A DNA stretch of 64,000 nt from Streptococcus mitis (GCF_946190065.1 NZ_CAMHZD010000008.1:1-64000); one strand, 5' to 3'. Positions 1 to 7,799 are shown, numbered from the stretch's first letter. The notes: generated by a model not told the origin, from the letters alone. Program-made: numbers and translations.

Positions 1-92
1 AGTAAATTGTTTAGCCTTGTTTTTACATTCCGTTTTTGATGTATTTTTTTACTACCTCAAAAGAATAGACACAAACTAAAGCTTAAAACCCC

Positions 93-121
93 TTTACAAA
101 TCTAGCCATTCATGGTAAAAT
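93..121 (+). promoter_or_regulatory. rpsD promoter
   Basis: A -35 box TTTACA (93-98) and a -10 box TAAAAT (116-121) are separated by exactly 17 bases and face rpsD. This is a near-consensus vegetative promoter. It leaves a leader of about 150 bases before the rpsD start codon, long enough for a regulatory RNA. Confidence 0.75.
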
Positions 122-127
122 GGATTT

Positions 128-262
128 TGTGTGAAATATCAGCAGGAAAGCATGAAGCTCGTCAACAGGTGTCTTATGATAAGTAACCTTGGCTGTTTAG
201 GCGAAGGGCATCTGCACGAATCAGGGCTTTCTAAGTGACTATTTCCACCGAAATATTATTTA
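128..262 (+). ncRNA. probable S4 autoregulatory leader of rpsD
   Basis: The transcribed stretch between the rpsD promoter and its Shine-Dalgarno (AGGAGG, near 268) is G+C richer than its surroundings and encodes no protein. In Firmicutes the rpsD mRNA leader folds into a pseudoknot bound by ribosomal protein S4, which represses its own translation. Position and length fit that leader. I have not folded it, so the call rests on context. Confidence 0.45.
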
Positions 263-280
263 TATCAGGAGGACATTCAC

Positions 281-892
281 ATGTCACGTTATACAGGACC
301 ATCTTGGAAACAAGCTCGTCGCCTTGGCCTTTCACTTACAGGTACAGGTAAAGAATTGGCACGTCGTAACTACGTACCAGGACAACACGGACCAAACAAC
401 CGTTCTAAATTGTCAGAATACGGTTTGCAATTGGCTGAAAAACAAAAACTTCGTTTCACTTACGGTGTAGGTGAAAAACAATTCCGTAACTTGTTCGTAC
501 AAGCTACAAAAATCAAAGGCGGAATCCTAGGTTTCAACTTCATGCTTCTTTTGGAACGTCGTTTGGATAACGTTGTTTACCGTCTTGGTCTTGCGACTAC
601 TCGTCGTCAAGCTCGTCAATTCGTAAACCACGGTCACATCCTTGTTGACGGAAAACGCGTTGATATCCCATCATACCGCGTAACTCCAGGTCAAGTGATC
701 TCAGTTCGTGAAAAATCATTGAAAGTTCCAGCTATCCTTGAAGCAGTAGAAGCTACTCTTGGACGTCCAGCATTCGTATCATTCGACGCTGAAAAATTGG
801 AAGGTTCATTGACTCGCTTGCCAGAACGCGACGAAATCAACCCAGAAATCAACGAAGCACTTGTCGTTGAATTCTACAACAAAATGTTGTAA
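281..892 (+). CDS. rpsD: 30S ribosomal protein S4
   Basis: Ribosomal protein S4 is a primary 16S rRNA binder that nucleates assembly of the small subunit body and feeds back on its own synthesis. The 203-residue product has the family length, starts with the typical [10 protein letters not shown], and holds the S4 RNA-binding fold at about residues 93-156 ([20 protein letters not shown]). An AGGAGG ribosome-binding site precedes the ATG by a normal distance. The last codons and the stop lie inside a direct repeat that is copied about 9.4 kb downstream, because a mobile island has integrated there and rebuilt the 3' end without changing the protein. Confidence 0.98.
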   Translation: MSRYTGPSWKQARRLGLSLTGTGKELARRNYVPGQHGPNNRSKLSEYGLQLAEKQKLRFTYGVGEKQFRNLFVQATKIKGGILGFNFMLLLERRLDNVVYRLGLATTRRQARQFVNHGHILVDGKRVDIPSYRVTPGQVISVREKSLKVPAILEAVEATLGRPAFVSFDAEKLEGSLTRLPERDEINPEINEALVVEFYNKML

Positions 893-966
893 TATTTTAT
901 TGAATAAGATAGGCTGTAAAGCCTTGATATTAAGCACTTTGGGGCGTTTTCCCTTAGTGCTTTTTT
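878..966 (+). repeat. left attachment site (att) of the rpsD island
   Basis: This stretch is repeated at 10281-10369 in the same orientation. The first 38 bases (878-915) are identical and only three mismatches (916, 919, 947) occur over 89 bases. It covers the last four codons of rpsD, the stop codon and the rpsD terminator. Tyrosine integrases often target gene 3' ends and restore them, and the integrase gene lies immediately inside this copy. Confidence 0.9.
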
Positions 967-967
967 T
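932..967 (+). terminator. rpsD intrinsic terminator
   Basis: AAGCACT (932-938) pairs with AGTGCTT (956-962) around a G/C-rich inner part and is followed by a T run. The same hairpin is duplicated in the right att copy (10335-10369). Confidence 0.8.
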
Positions 968-971
968 GTTT

Positions 972-994
972 TTACTACCCTTTTAGTTACCCTT
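972..994. repeat. arm-type integrase repeats, left end of rpsD island
   Basis: CTACCC and TTACCC occur as direct repeats spaced 12 bases apart. A 17-base core of this block (978-994, CCCTTTTAGTTACCCTT) recurs at 10162-10178 just inside the right att. Paired 12-base-phased repeats near both ends are typical arm sites for the N-terminal domain of Tn916-type integrases. Confidence 0.6.
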
Positions 995-1048
995 AACCAA
1001 TTTTAGGTATAGTAAGAGGGTAGCCCCAAAATGGGACACCCTTATTAT

Positions 1049-2212
1049 TTATAGATTGCTGATAGCCGATTCAAAGATTGAGACGGCTTTTTTTGCTCCC
1101 TCTTTGGTAGCATGGACATAAGTGTTTAAAGTCATAGAGATATTAGAGTGACCTAATCTGTATTGCAAGTCTTTGGACTCTATACCAGCGTATAGCATGA
1201 TTGTAGCGTGAGTGTGACGGAAACCGTGGAAACTAATATCAGGAACGCCAGCATTTTTAAAGTGGCCTTGTAGTCTCTTTCTTAGTAGGCAAGCATAGGC
1301 GTATTTTGTAGTGAATGGAGTGAAAACAATCCCCTCAGACCGTCCTAATTGCCATGACTGGACTTGTTGACGTTTTTTATATTGCTTGAGTAGTGAAACT
1401 GTATCCTTGTCTATATCAATCTCTCTTAGACCTGCTTTAGACTTAGGTGTATTTGTTTCTTGGTATCTATTCAGAGTCTTAGAAATGCTGATAATGCCTT
1501 TTTTAAGGTCAATATCAGACCACGCAAGAGCTAAAGCCTCTCCTATACGGCAACCAGTAGCGAGTAAGGTTTTATAAAGGACGTAGTCAAAGAAATTTTC
1601 ATAACTAGACTGATCCAAATCTTCCAGGTAGTCTAAAAACTGTTTTAGTTCCTGGTTGCTGAAAAACTTTACCTTATGCTCCTTATTTTGTTGCTTACGT
1701 GGGATAATGACATCACGCGCAGGGTTATGCTGGATCACTTGCATAGTCACTCCATACTGGAGAATACGGCGGTTTATATTGTTTAGAAAGCTATAGTTTG
1801 CATACGCTCCTTTTTCGCCCTTATTGGCCTTGTCAGCCCATTTGTTGACTTGCTGCTGAATGATAGGAGTAGTGAGCTTGTCTAGCCTGTAATCGCCGAA
1901 TACAGGCAAAATATGAAGTCTTACGATCCCCTCCATGGATTGCTGGGAGTTTGGCTTGATTGTATTCTTGTAACTCTCCCACCACAAAGCGACCAGCTCC
2001 CTATAGGTTGTGATGGTCGGTTTTTCCTTTACGCTATATCCATTAGCTGCAAAAGCATTGACTGCCTCCCTGGCTTTGATTTTAACGCCCTTTTTAGTGT
2101 TGGCCGTGACTGTTGTCCTAGCCTTTTTCCCTGTAAGTTTATCAACGCCTAAATAAACACTTGCACGGTACACTGTAGCACCGTTTTTCTTTTTGTATTC
2201 TGTAATATTCAT
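1049..2212 (-). CDS. int: tyrosine site-specific integrase of the rpsD island
   Basis: This recombinase integrates and excises the island at the rpsD 3' end. The C-terminal catalytic domain shows the tyrosine-recombinase set: Arg in ATGCRIGEA (about residue 222), HGFRHTHA with His 329 and Arg 332, LGHSN with His 355, and the nucleophile Tyr near 365 in LNTYVHA. The N-terminus is an arm-binding domain (KTTVTANTKKG-like region) followed by a SAM-like core-binding domain. I place the start at ATG 2212 rather than 2218 because the AAAGG motif is 7 bases from 2212 and only 1 from 2218. Its 3' end faces the left att, as usual for such elements. Confidence 0.95.
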   Translation of the reverse strand: MNITEYKKKNGATVYRASVYLGVDKLTGKKARTTVTANTKKGVKIKAREAVNAFAANGYSVKEKPTITTYRELVALWWESYKNTIKPNSQQSMEGIVRLHILPVFGDYRLDKLTTPIIQQQVNKWADKANKGEKGAYANYSFLNNINRRILQYGVTMQVIQHNPARDVIIPRKQQNKEHKVKFFSNQELKQFLDYLEDLDQSSYENFFDYVLYKTLLATGCRIGEALALAWSDIDLKKGIISISKTLNRYQETNTPKSKAGLREIDIDKDTVSLLKQYKKRQQVQSWQLGRSEGIVFTPFTTKYAYACLLRKRLQGHFKNAGVPDISFHGFRHTHATIMLYAGIESKDLQYRLGHSNISMTLNTYVHATKEGAKKAVSIFESAISNL

Positions 2213-2236
2213 AGTCATACCTTTCTAACATCAGTA

Positions 2237-2266
2237 AGCAAGTATGGGATTTAGTTAAGTATTTAT
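2237..2266 (+). repeat. 30-bp direct repeat, copy 1 (upstream of int)
   Basis: These 30 bases (beginning AGCAAGTATGGGATTTAG) are repeated with one mismatch at 3316-3345 in the same orientation. Copy 1 lies just upstream of the integrase start and copy 2 just after the Cro-like gene, so the pair brackets the repressor and Cro-like control module. The function is unknown. A shared operator, an integrase or excisionase site, or a past duplication are all possible. Confidence 0.85.
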
Positions 2267-2323
2267 GAATATTGTTTTTATATGGCGCTGAGAGTTACGA
2301 GAATAGGCCTTTTTTCGTTTGTT

Positions 2324-2914
2324 TTAGGTGTTGTTTGCCTTATTGAAATCCTCCAAGGCTTTTAGATCTTTAGCGTAAATCATTAAACGTTCTTTATTAT
2401 AGTCTGTTAGATTTCTATATATACTAGTTAGCTCATTTTCGTTATTTTTATCATCCAATGGGTCAAAATTAGTAACGTGTATACCTAGAACTTCAGATGG
2501 TGAAATTTCAAAGAAGTCTCCTAAAATTTGTAACTGCTCTTTGGTGTAACCTCTTTTTTCCGCTTCCCAATCTTTTACGAGTGATAAGGGGAAATTTAAC
2601 GAAGAAGCTAACTCTTCCTGAGTTATACCTTTAGTCTTCCTTAGTTTTGCTAATTGGTCCTCATAGACTATGTATTCAGCTTTAGGGTCGTCGTAACCTA
2701 ATAAGTATGAAACAGAGACACCAAAGAAATCGGCTAGTAATTCTGCCTTGTCTTGTTTTATCGAATGCTTATTATTTTCCCAATTTGAAATTGTCATTTT
2801 AGAGATAGCCTTTTTGCTATCGCCTAATTTATTATTTAATTCAGAAACCAACTCGTCTTGAGTAAGTCCTTTTTCATTTCTTAAGGCTTTGAGCCTGTTT
2901 TTTATTGTACTCAT
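2324..2914 (-). CDS. double-HTH (XRE) repressor of the island
   Basis: The 196-residue protein carries two successive XRE-type helix-turn-helix domains. The first is at about residues 5-73 (RLKALRNEKGLTQDELV through GVSVSYLLGY) and the second at about 87-145 (QLAKLRKTKGITQEELA through SPSEVLGI). The acidic C-terminus contains no LexA/CI-type protease motifs, so induction by RecA-stimulated autocleavage is not indicated. By position (divergent from the early rightward genes, beside int) it is the master repressor, the counterpart of Stl in staphylococcal islands, which is released by binding a helper-phage protein. That mode of derepression is inferred. Confidence 0.85.
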   Translation of the reverse strand: MSTIKNRLKALRNEKGLTQDELVSELNNKLGDSKKAISKMTISNWENNKHSIKQDKAELLADFFGVSVSYLLGYDDPKAEYIVYEDQLAKLRKTKGITQEELASSLNFPLSLVKDWEAEKRGYTKEQLQILGDFFEISPSEVLGIHVTNFDPLDDKNNENELTSIYRNLTDYNKERLMIYAKDLKALEDFNKANNT

Positions 2915-2948
2915 TTAATATTACCTCACTTAGATTATAACGATTTAC

Positions 2949-3009
2949 AAAACTTTTGTAAAGTTTTTTTATATTTTCTCTTGACAAATAAAGACAAACT
3001 TTATAAAAT
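2949..3009 (+). promoter_or_regulatory. divergent control region: rightward promoter and operator-like palindrome
   Basis: A near-perfect rightward promoter is visible: TTGACA (2981-2986), 17-base spacer, TAAAAT (3004-3009). Upstream at 2949-2967 lies a near palindrome AAAACTTTTGTAAAGTTTT. CTTTACAAA and its complement TTTGTAAAG recur in the region. The palindrome between the repressor start (2914) and the rightward gene (3058) is the likely operator. Confidence 0.65.
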
Positions 3010-3057
3010 GTAACCAAGTAAAGGAAATCTTTACAAACGAAGAAAGGAGAAAAAAGG

Positions 3058-3246
3058 ATGGTGACAATAACCATAGCTCAAGCAAGGGCTATCCGAAGAA
3101 AGCAGGCTGATAACATGCTTACAAATCAAGAGGTAGCAAAGCAAATAGGAATTAACCCTATTACTTATCGCAAGGTTATTCAAGGCGGAGAGGTTAAGAA
3201 TAGCATTTATCAGAAAGTCATGGAATGGCTGGCAGAAGATTATTAA
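3058..3246 (+). CDS. small Cro-like HTH regulator
   Basis: The 62-residue protein has a helix-turn-helix-like core (TNQEVAKQIGINPITYRKV at about 24-42) and is the first rightward gene opposite the repressor. A GAAAGGAG Shine-Dalgarno lies upstream. In phages and phage satellites this position holds a Cro/Str-type switch protein that opposes the repressor. I infer that role from context; the fold is short and the family is not one I can name. Confidence 0.65.
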   Translation: MVTITIAQARAIRRKQADNMLTNQEVAKQIGINPITYRKVIQGGEVKNSIYQKVMEWLAEDY

Positions 3247-3550
3247 AGCAACAAAAAAGCCCTAACCGACGACCAAATCAGCAAGGCTTTTCACTTAAAC
3301 AACTAAAACCAAAATAGCAAGTATGGGATTTAGTTAGGTATTTATTTAATTATATCACAAAATAGTGATTTGTGCCCAGACGAGAGAGCGCTAACTCTTT
3401 AAACTGGTTCTTATTCATGCTTTCAATTTGGCGACTCAGAGTATGAATAAGAGTGGCAGGAAAGGCATTAAAAAGGTACTATGACTTTTTCCCAATTTTG
3501 GAAGAAAGTCCTGGAGCAACTATACAAATAAAACATAATGAGGTAAGAAC
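3247..3550 (+). other. non-coding structured stretch before the early operon
   Basis: No gene is supported here. Visible elements are an imperfect AAAAAGCC...GGCTTTT pairing (about 3255-3288) resembling a weak terminator; the second 30-bp repeat copy (3316-3345); an inverted repeat CTTATTCAT (3410-3418) / ATGAATAAG (3443-3451); and a second hairpin GACTTTTTCC (3483-3492) / GGAAGAAAGTC (3500-3510). The structures lie between the Cro-like gene and the replication operon and could be a leader or attenuator. Confidence 0.5.
3316..3345 (+). repeat. 30-bp direct repeat, copy 2
   Basis: This matches 2237-2266 at 29 of 30 positions in the same orientation. It is located 70 bases after the Cro-like gene. 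Confidence 0.85.
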
Positions 3551-3877
3551 ATGAGTGCAATTATATTAGAAAATAGTATTTTTACGGTTAAGAAATCAGA
3601 CTACACCCCTGAACAGTGGGAAAGAATGCAAAAGCTAAGAAATAGCGAGGAGCGAGCAGAGGCTAAACTTTCTCAACTCTATGGGAGGCGTGTAGCAACT
3701 GTAATTGTTTTTAATATCATTGCTACTTACAAGAATACTTTTAATAGATTTGCAGATACCTATGAGGAGGCTTGTGATGGCTTAGGTATTCTTGTTGTTA
3801 ATGACATTATCACTAGGGCAATCAACGGTTTACCAGCCCAAGGGGTAGAGCGTAGATTGGAGGTATGTCATGAATGA
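3551..3877 (+). CDS. hypothetical protein, early operon of the island
   Basis: This 108-residue protein has no family I recognise. It is mostly helical in composition with a hydrophobic centre (VATVIVFNIIATYKNTF) and no clear signal peptide or membrane segment. It begins the rightward early operon (GAGGT upstream of the ATG) and its end overlaps the next gene by 8 bases, so the two are translationally coupled. Confidence 0.6.
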   Translation: MSAIILENSIFTVKKSDYTPEQWERMQKLRNSEERAEAKLSQLYGRRVATVIVFNIIATYKNTFNRFADTYEEACDGLGILVVNDIITRAINGLPAQGVERRLEVCHE

Positions 3878-4073
3878 ACTAGATTTGACCAATACACAAT
3901 CGGTAATCTTCATGGTGGTATTGATTGGCCTACTGCTTTATCTAAACCACCGAGACCGCAAAAAAAGCGCCCAATTTGAGCGAGAAAACCAATGGGCGAT
4001 AGAAACACCTAGCGAGGATTTAAACCCTTGCTACGGGCGTTATATTCAACTAGCAGGCAAGCGGAACAATTAG
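3870..4073 (+). CDS. small single-pass membrane protein, hypothetical
   Basis: The 67-residue product has one hydrophobic segment near the N-terminus (VIFMVVLIGLLLYLNH, about 12-27) followed by a basic cytoplasmic-type stretch (RDRKKS). It overlaps the preceding gene by 8 bases, with GGAGGT in the end of that gene as ribosome-binding site. Function unknown. Confidence 0.6.
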   Translation: MNELDLTNTQSVIFMVVLIGLLLYLNHRDRKKSAQFERENQWAIETPSEDLNPCYGRYIQLAGKRNN

Positions 4074-4087
4074 AAAAGGGGTGTAAT

Positions 4088-4354
4088 ATGCAACTATTAT
4101 CAAGAGAGGCAGAGCTTGAGCTACTGGAGAAAGTGGGAGATCACTTAGATAAAAGGCTTGAGCTTGAAAAACAGCATAACGACGGCTGGGACTTAATTTC
4201 TAGACCTGATTTACTAGACAAGTTAGGGATCAGTGGCACAACGTTGAATAATTGGGAAAAACACGGCTTAAAGCCTTATCAGTCGCCTTTTGAGAACAGT
4301 AAGAAGATTTATTACAGCAAGACCGATATATACAATTTTCTTGCAGTAGATTAG
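4088..4354 (+). CDS. MerR/AlpA-like HTH protein (excisionase or activator)
   Basis: The 88-residue protein has a winged-HTH of the excisionase/MerR type in its C-terminal half (LDKLGISGTTLNNWEKHGLK, then YYSKTDIYNFLA). Proteins of this build act as recombination directionality factors or transcriptional activators in phages and satellites. ATG 4088 is chosen because AAAAGGGG precedes it. The N-terminal 35 residues form a charged helix. Confidence 0.7.
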   Translation: MQLLSREAELELLEKVGDHLDKRLELEKQHNDGWDLISRPDLLDKLGISGTTLNNWEKHGLKPYQSPFENSKKIYYSKTDIYNFLAVD

Positions 4355-4363
4355 GGGGAAATA

Positions 4364-4549
4364 ATGACAAAGAAAAAAGAACAATGGACGCCAGCCATCA
4401 CAAATCTACGTAAGGTAATTGTGGACGGTGTGGAGCAATGGGTGGAATTTGAAACAGAGGGCTATGTTATTCCTGCCGGTCACTCTTATTATGACATCAT
4501 CAGGGGAATTAACAAGGAGGTGCAACGGAAGAAAAATGGGAAATCGTAG
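4364..4549 (+). CDS. hypothetical small protein
   Basis: The 61-residue charged protein (start MTKKKEQWTPAITN) is preceded by a GGGGGAA ribosome-binding site 10 bases after the HTH gene stop. Its end overlaps the start of the DnaD-like gene. No recognisable motif; likely a small accessory of the replication operon. Confidence 0.55.
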   Translation: MTKKKEQWTPAITNLRKVIVDGVEQWVEFETEGYVIPAGHSYYDIIRGINKEVQRKKNGKS

Positions 4550-5303
4550 AATGATAAGTAAGACAGTAACCCAAACTCAGAGATTTTTGCGGCTACCATT
4601 AGAGGCACAGGCTCTATATTTTCATTTAATTCAAAACTCAGATGATGATGGAGTAGTAGAGGCTTTCCCTGTTGTTAGAATGATAGGGGTTAGTGAGGAT
4701 AGCCTAGGACTTTTGATAGTCAAGGAATTTATCAGGCCGCTTAATGATGAAATGGTTTATTTTATTGTGGATTTTCATGAGCAGAATACTGTTAGGAAAG
4801 ATAGATACAGCCCTAGTATCTATAAGCATTTATTAGAAAAGCCACCTGAAAAACATACTGGTTTACCAATGGACAACCAAACGGAAACCACTGGTTTCCC
4901 CAATATAAGTCAATATAAGTCAAGTCAAGATAATCTAAGTCAATCTAGGTCAAGTCAGAAAGACGAGGACGAGCATGAGAATCCAATCTTTGAAAAATTA
5001 AAGTCGGCTTTTGGTCAAATGTCAGTCAATGGGACAATGATGGAAGAAGTGAGAGACTTGTTAGAAATTCATGGCAAAGAGTTAGTTATCTATGCTCTTG
5101 AGGTAACTATCCTAAACGCTGGTAAGTCAATTAGATATACCAGGTCAATTCTTTCAAACTGGCAAGGGTTAGGACTTAGAACAGTTGAGCAAGTTAAGCA
5201 GCATGAGGAGCAACGTCAAAAGCTGAAACAGTTACCTAAGCAAGCAGAACCTATTAGCCGTGAAGAATGGCTGAAAACACGAACAGAAGAAAACCCATTT
5301 TAG
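4536..5303 (+). CDS. DnaD-domain replication initiator
   Basis: This protein probably opens the island origin and recruits the helicase loader. The N-terminal ~100 residues resemble phage replisome-organizer winged helices (TQRFLRLPLEAQALYFHLIQ). The C-terminal region (about 145-215) has the DnaD/DnaB_2 signature, ending in the helix with YTRSILSNW. A low-complexity Ser/Gln-rich linker joins them. I place the start at ATG 4536; ATG 4551 is the alternative. It is followed by a DnaC-like gene 12 bases downstream, the classic initiator-loader pair. Many staphylococcal islands use a Pri-Rep helicase instead. Confidence 0.8.
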   Translation: MGNRRMISKTVTQTQRFLRLPLEAQALYFHLIQNSDDDGVVEAFPVVRMIGVSEDSLGLLIVKEFIRPLNDEMVYFIVDFHEQNTVRKDRYSPSIYKHLLEKPPEKHTGLPMDNQTETTGFPNISQYKSSQDNLSQSRSSQKDEDEHENPIFEKLKSAFGQMSVNGTMMEEVRDLLEIHGKELVIYALEVTILNAGKSIRYTRSILSNWQGLGLRTVEQVKQHEEQRQKLKQLPKQAEPISREEWLKTRTEENPF

Positions 5304-5314
5304 GAGGGTAAGCA

Positions 5315-6160
5315 ATGGAAAATAAATTTGAGCAATATAACAACAGAAAAATTAGTGAAAAGGTATGTGAGGTTCACAAGGTCAATTATTGGCAAATATC
5401 AACACCTAAAAGAGGCAGTAAGGAACGAAGTATACAAGAGTTTTGTCCTGAATGCACAAAGGAGCTAATAGAGAGACAGGATAGGGAGGGAGTAGATAAT
5501 AGCTTGAATGCTGAGACCTACCTAAAAACCTATAATGTGCTCATGCGAGACAGTACGATCCCTAGAGAGCTTAAAGAGGCTAGCTTTGAGAATTTCATAG
5601 TTGAGACAGCCGAGGAAAAGCAACTACTGGAGTTTGCTAGAGCGCAAGTAGAGAAATACCTGGACGGCATGACAGGGAATACCCTATTTACAGGATCCAC
5701 AGGCATAGGGAAAAGCCATTTGAGCGTAGCTATTGCTAAGGCTATAAACGAGGGTTACAAAGCCAAAGGAGAGCCTAAGAGCGTGCTATTTGTCAATCTA
5801 ACAGAAATCCTTAGGCGAGTTAGAGAGAGTTTTAATTCTACTAGCCAAGAGGGCTACTACTCAAGAATGCTGAAAGGGGTTGATTACCTAGTACTTGATG
5901 ATTTAGGTATAAAATCGGACAACGCTAGTAGTAAAGGTAAATCAGTTTGGGAAGAAGAGTTTATTTTTGATATTCTCAGCAATCGAGATAAAACCATTAT
6001 TACTACAAATCTAAGCAGCTCAGAGATTGCTAGCTTGTATAGTGAACGAGTGGCCAGCCGTGTCAGAACTGGCTTAGAGGGTAACTTTTTCAAGTCATTT
6101 ACTATCAAAGATAAGCGATACTCAATCAGTAGCTTAAAGGCTAAAGTCGCTCAAAATTGA
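5315..6160 (+). CDS. DnaC-like helicase loader (AAA+ ATPase)
   Basis: The protein loads the host replicative helicase at the island origin. The 281 residues contain an N-terminal zinc-binding pattern (Cys18, His21, Cys44, Cys47), a Walker A motif GSTGIGKS at 127-134, a Walker B motif YLVLDDLG near 191-198, a sensor region IITTN and an arginine-rich end (SRVRTGL). Length and order match phage DnaC/IstB-type loaders. An AGGAGGG ribosome-binding site lies before the ATG. Confidence 0.9.
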   Translation: MENKFEQYNNRKISEKVCEVHKVNYWQISTPKRGSKERSIQEFCPECTKELIERQDREGVDNSLNAETYLKTYNVLMRDSTIPRELKEASFENFIVETAEEKQLLEFARAQVEKYLDGMTGNTLFTGSTGIGKSHLSVAIAKAINEGYKAKGEPKSVLFVNLTEILRRVRESFNSTSQEGYYSRMLKGVDYLVLDDLGIKSDNASSKGKSVWEEEFIFDILSNRDKTIITTNLSSSEIASLYSERVASRVRTGLEGNFFKSFTIKDKRYSISSLKAKVAQN

Positions 6161-6183
6161 GCAGGTTGAAAAAAGTATGCACG

Positions 6184-6405
6184 GGGTGCAACTGCACCCT
6201 AAGCAAGGCTATTACTCAAAAAAGAGTAGCAAACAAAACTAATAACGGTTATACAGGAACCGAAGACTTTTCGACATATTTGTCGCTCAAAGATAGCCCT
6301 AAAATGGGTCAGCTTACAACTGTACCCGTTTGGACACTTGTTGTAGCCTAGTTATAACTACAGGCCAAACTATTTAATATTTACAGGCGTACCTGGAGGT
6401 ACACC
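6184..6405. other. palindrome-rich non-coding region, candidate replication origin
   Basis: Between the helicase loader and the next gene several short dyads are packed together: GGGTGCA/TGCACCC (6184-6199), TACTC/GAGTA (6213-6228), ATAACGGTTAT (6242-6252), CGGTT/AACCG (6246-6262), CGACA/TGTCG (6272-6285) and GGCGTACC/GGTACACC (6386-6405). No well-supported gene lies here. In phages and satellites the origin often sits next to the initiator-loader genes, so an origin is plausible but unproved. Confidence 0.45.
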
Positions 6406-6425
6406 CGAGATAGAGGAGGTTTAAT

Positions 6426-6596
6426 ATGATACAAAAGACAGAACAGCTTAAAGATTTGCTTGATAGAGGCTTTGTTTTATTCTCAAAAAATGGTATAATT
6501 GAGTCAGCCAAGTTACCAGAGTTTGGTAGTCTAATCATCAAAACACAAGATGGTAAACCCATTCAAAAGGAAACAAGGCAAAAAGAAAAAATTTAG
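6426..6596 (+). CDS. hypothetical small protein of the island
   Basis: The 56-residue protein (start MIQKTEQLKDLLDRGF, end RQKEKI) has a very good ribosome-binding site (GAGGAGG, 9 bases upstream). No known domain is recognised. The sequence looks like a compact soluble alpha/beta protein with a basic tail. A strong terminator follows directly, closing the replication block. Confidence 0.7.
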   Translation: MIQKTEQLKDLLDRGFVLFSKNGIIESAKLPEFGSLIIKTQDGKPIQKETRQKEKI

Positions 6597-6614
6597 CTGC
6601 TGACTAGAAAACTA

Positions 6615-6665
6615 GAGGCATGATATAAGAGTTTAACTGCTCTTTGTCATGTCTCTTTTTGTTTT
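6615..6665 (+). terminator. terminator after the replication block
   Basis: GAGGCATGATATAAGAG (6615-6631) pairs with CTCTTTGTCATGTCTC (6640-6655) and is followed by a T-rich tract. It separates replication genes from the packaging-like genes. Confidence 0.75.
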
Positions 6666-6685
6666 AGTCATAGAAAGGAGGGACT

Positions 6686-7081
6686 TTGGGAACAGGAGTA
6701 AAAGTAAAGGTAAATCTAAAAGGTATTGAGCGTAAAGTAACACCTATGGGATTAGCGAGAGCAAAAGAGGCAGTTACTAATCAGATGGTTATGGACATGC
6801 ACCGTTTTATACCTAGGCGATCTGGAGAACTAAGAGGAAACTTAACTAAGGCCAATGGGAGAATAGTCTATAATGCGCCGTATGCAAGAATGCAGTTTTA
6901 CGGCAAGAAACGGAAAGGGTTCGTTTCAGATAAACAGCGTAAGTTTTTCTTTGCGAATAAAGAGGAACTACTAAAATATAAAAAAGCCCCAGGAACAGGA
7001 CCGAGATGGGATAAAAAAGCTAGCGCTCTATATTCTAAGGACTGGGAACAAGTAGCTAAAAGAGCGCTAGAATTGAAATAA
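6686..7081 (+). CDS. phage minor capsid / head-tail connector-like protein
   Basis: The 131-residue product resembles the HK97 gp10 and minor-capsid-2 group of head-tail joining proteins. It has a short N-terminal beta strand (VKVKVNLKGIERK), a long helix (ARAKEAVTNQMVMDMHRFIP), the SGELRGNL turn, and the short YNAPYARMQFYG segment that is characteristic of the family. It starts with TTG at 6686 behind AGGAGGG. No portal, major capsid or other tail gene accompanies it, so it may modify helper-phage virions rather than build its own. That role is inferred. Confidence 0.65.
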   Translation: MGTGVKVKVNLKGIERKVTPMGLARAKEAVTNQMVMDMHRFIPRRSGELRGNLTKANGRIVYNAPYARMQFYGKKRKGFVSDKQRKFFFANKEELLKYKKAPGTGPRWDKKASALYSKDWEQVAKRALELK

Positions 7082-7093
7082 AGGAGAATTACC

Positions 7094-7720
7094 ATGACAC
7101 TACAACAAATAAAGGCACAAATTTACAACCTAGGCACTTATAAGCAACAAAAGATTGAGGCTTATGGAAAAATGAAAAAAGAACTTTTGGAAAAAGTTCG
7201 AGATCAGGTTTTATATCAGTCTGAGGCTGAGCTACGCCTGGAGAACTTTAAAAAAGAGGCCGATCAGTACTCAGATACTGAGTTTGCCAATATTCTAGCT
7301 AAGCTAGAGAATTTTGAACAGACAGAACTAGAGAAAATTAAATCAGAGTACGAAACAGTAACGGCTGATAATGTTGCTGAGTTGAACTTACTGAGCACTA
7401 TGAAAGTATCGGAACAGGAGCTACTAAGCTATCTAGAGAAATACAAGCGAAACCCATTGGCCATTAAGAAATTACATGAAATCGGAGCAGCTAACAACAT
7501 TGCTTTACCTAGCTATATCCTGAAAGAGGATAGACTAGCTGAGCTGTTAAAGGTATTCAAGCAACATGCTAAGAGCTATCATGATACTCCAATCATTGAT
7601 AGTAACGGTTCAGCAAGTGATCTAGCTTTCATGTTAGTTTTAGCTAGTGATGAATTAAATACAGCTTTAGAAACATACTCTAATCATTTTGATACAGCTC
7701 TAGGGCTATCTGAGGGCTAA
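7094..7720 (+). CDS. coiled-coil protein, possible scaffold-like morphogenesis factor
   Basis: The 208-residue protein is highly charged and helical. About residues 15-140 look like a long coiled coil (EKVRDQVLYQSEAELRLENF and following), then a compact C-terminal domain of about 65 residues. It lies 12 bases after the minor-capsid-like gene with its own AAGGAG site. Phage scaffolding proteins and satellite capsid-size factors have this general build, but I see no decisive motif. An unrelated helper-interaction protein is equally possible. Confidence 0.55.
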   Translation: MTLQQIKAQIYNLGTYKQQKIEAYGKMKKELLEKVRDQVLYQSEAELRLENFKKEADQYSDTEFANILAKLENFEQTELEKIKSEYETVTADNVAELNLLSTMKVSEQELLSYLEKYKRNPLAIKKLHEIGAANNIALPSYILKEDRLAELLKVFKQHAKSYHDTPIIDSNGSASDLAFMLVLASDELNTALETYSNHFDTALGLSEG

Positions 7721-7799
7721 GATAATAGTTATAAGCCTAATCAAGTAAAGAGTGGGCTTACATTATCTGACAAAAGTTTACAATTCCAGGAGGTAAAGA

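Noticed and set aside
6157-6351. 64-aa frame overlapping the end of the DnaC-like gene (TTG start)
   Set aside because: No ribosome-binding site, poor protein-like composition, and it covers the palindrome-rich region better explained as non-coding.
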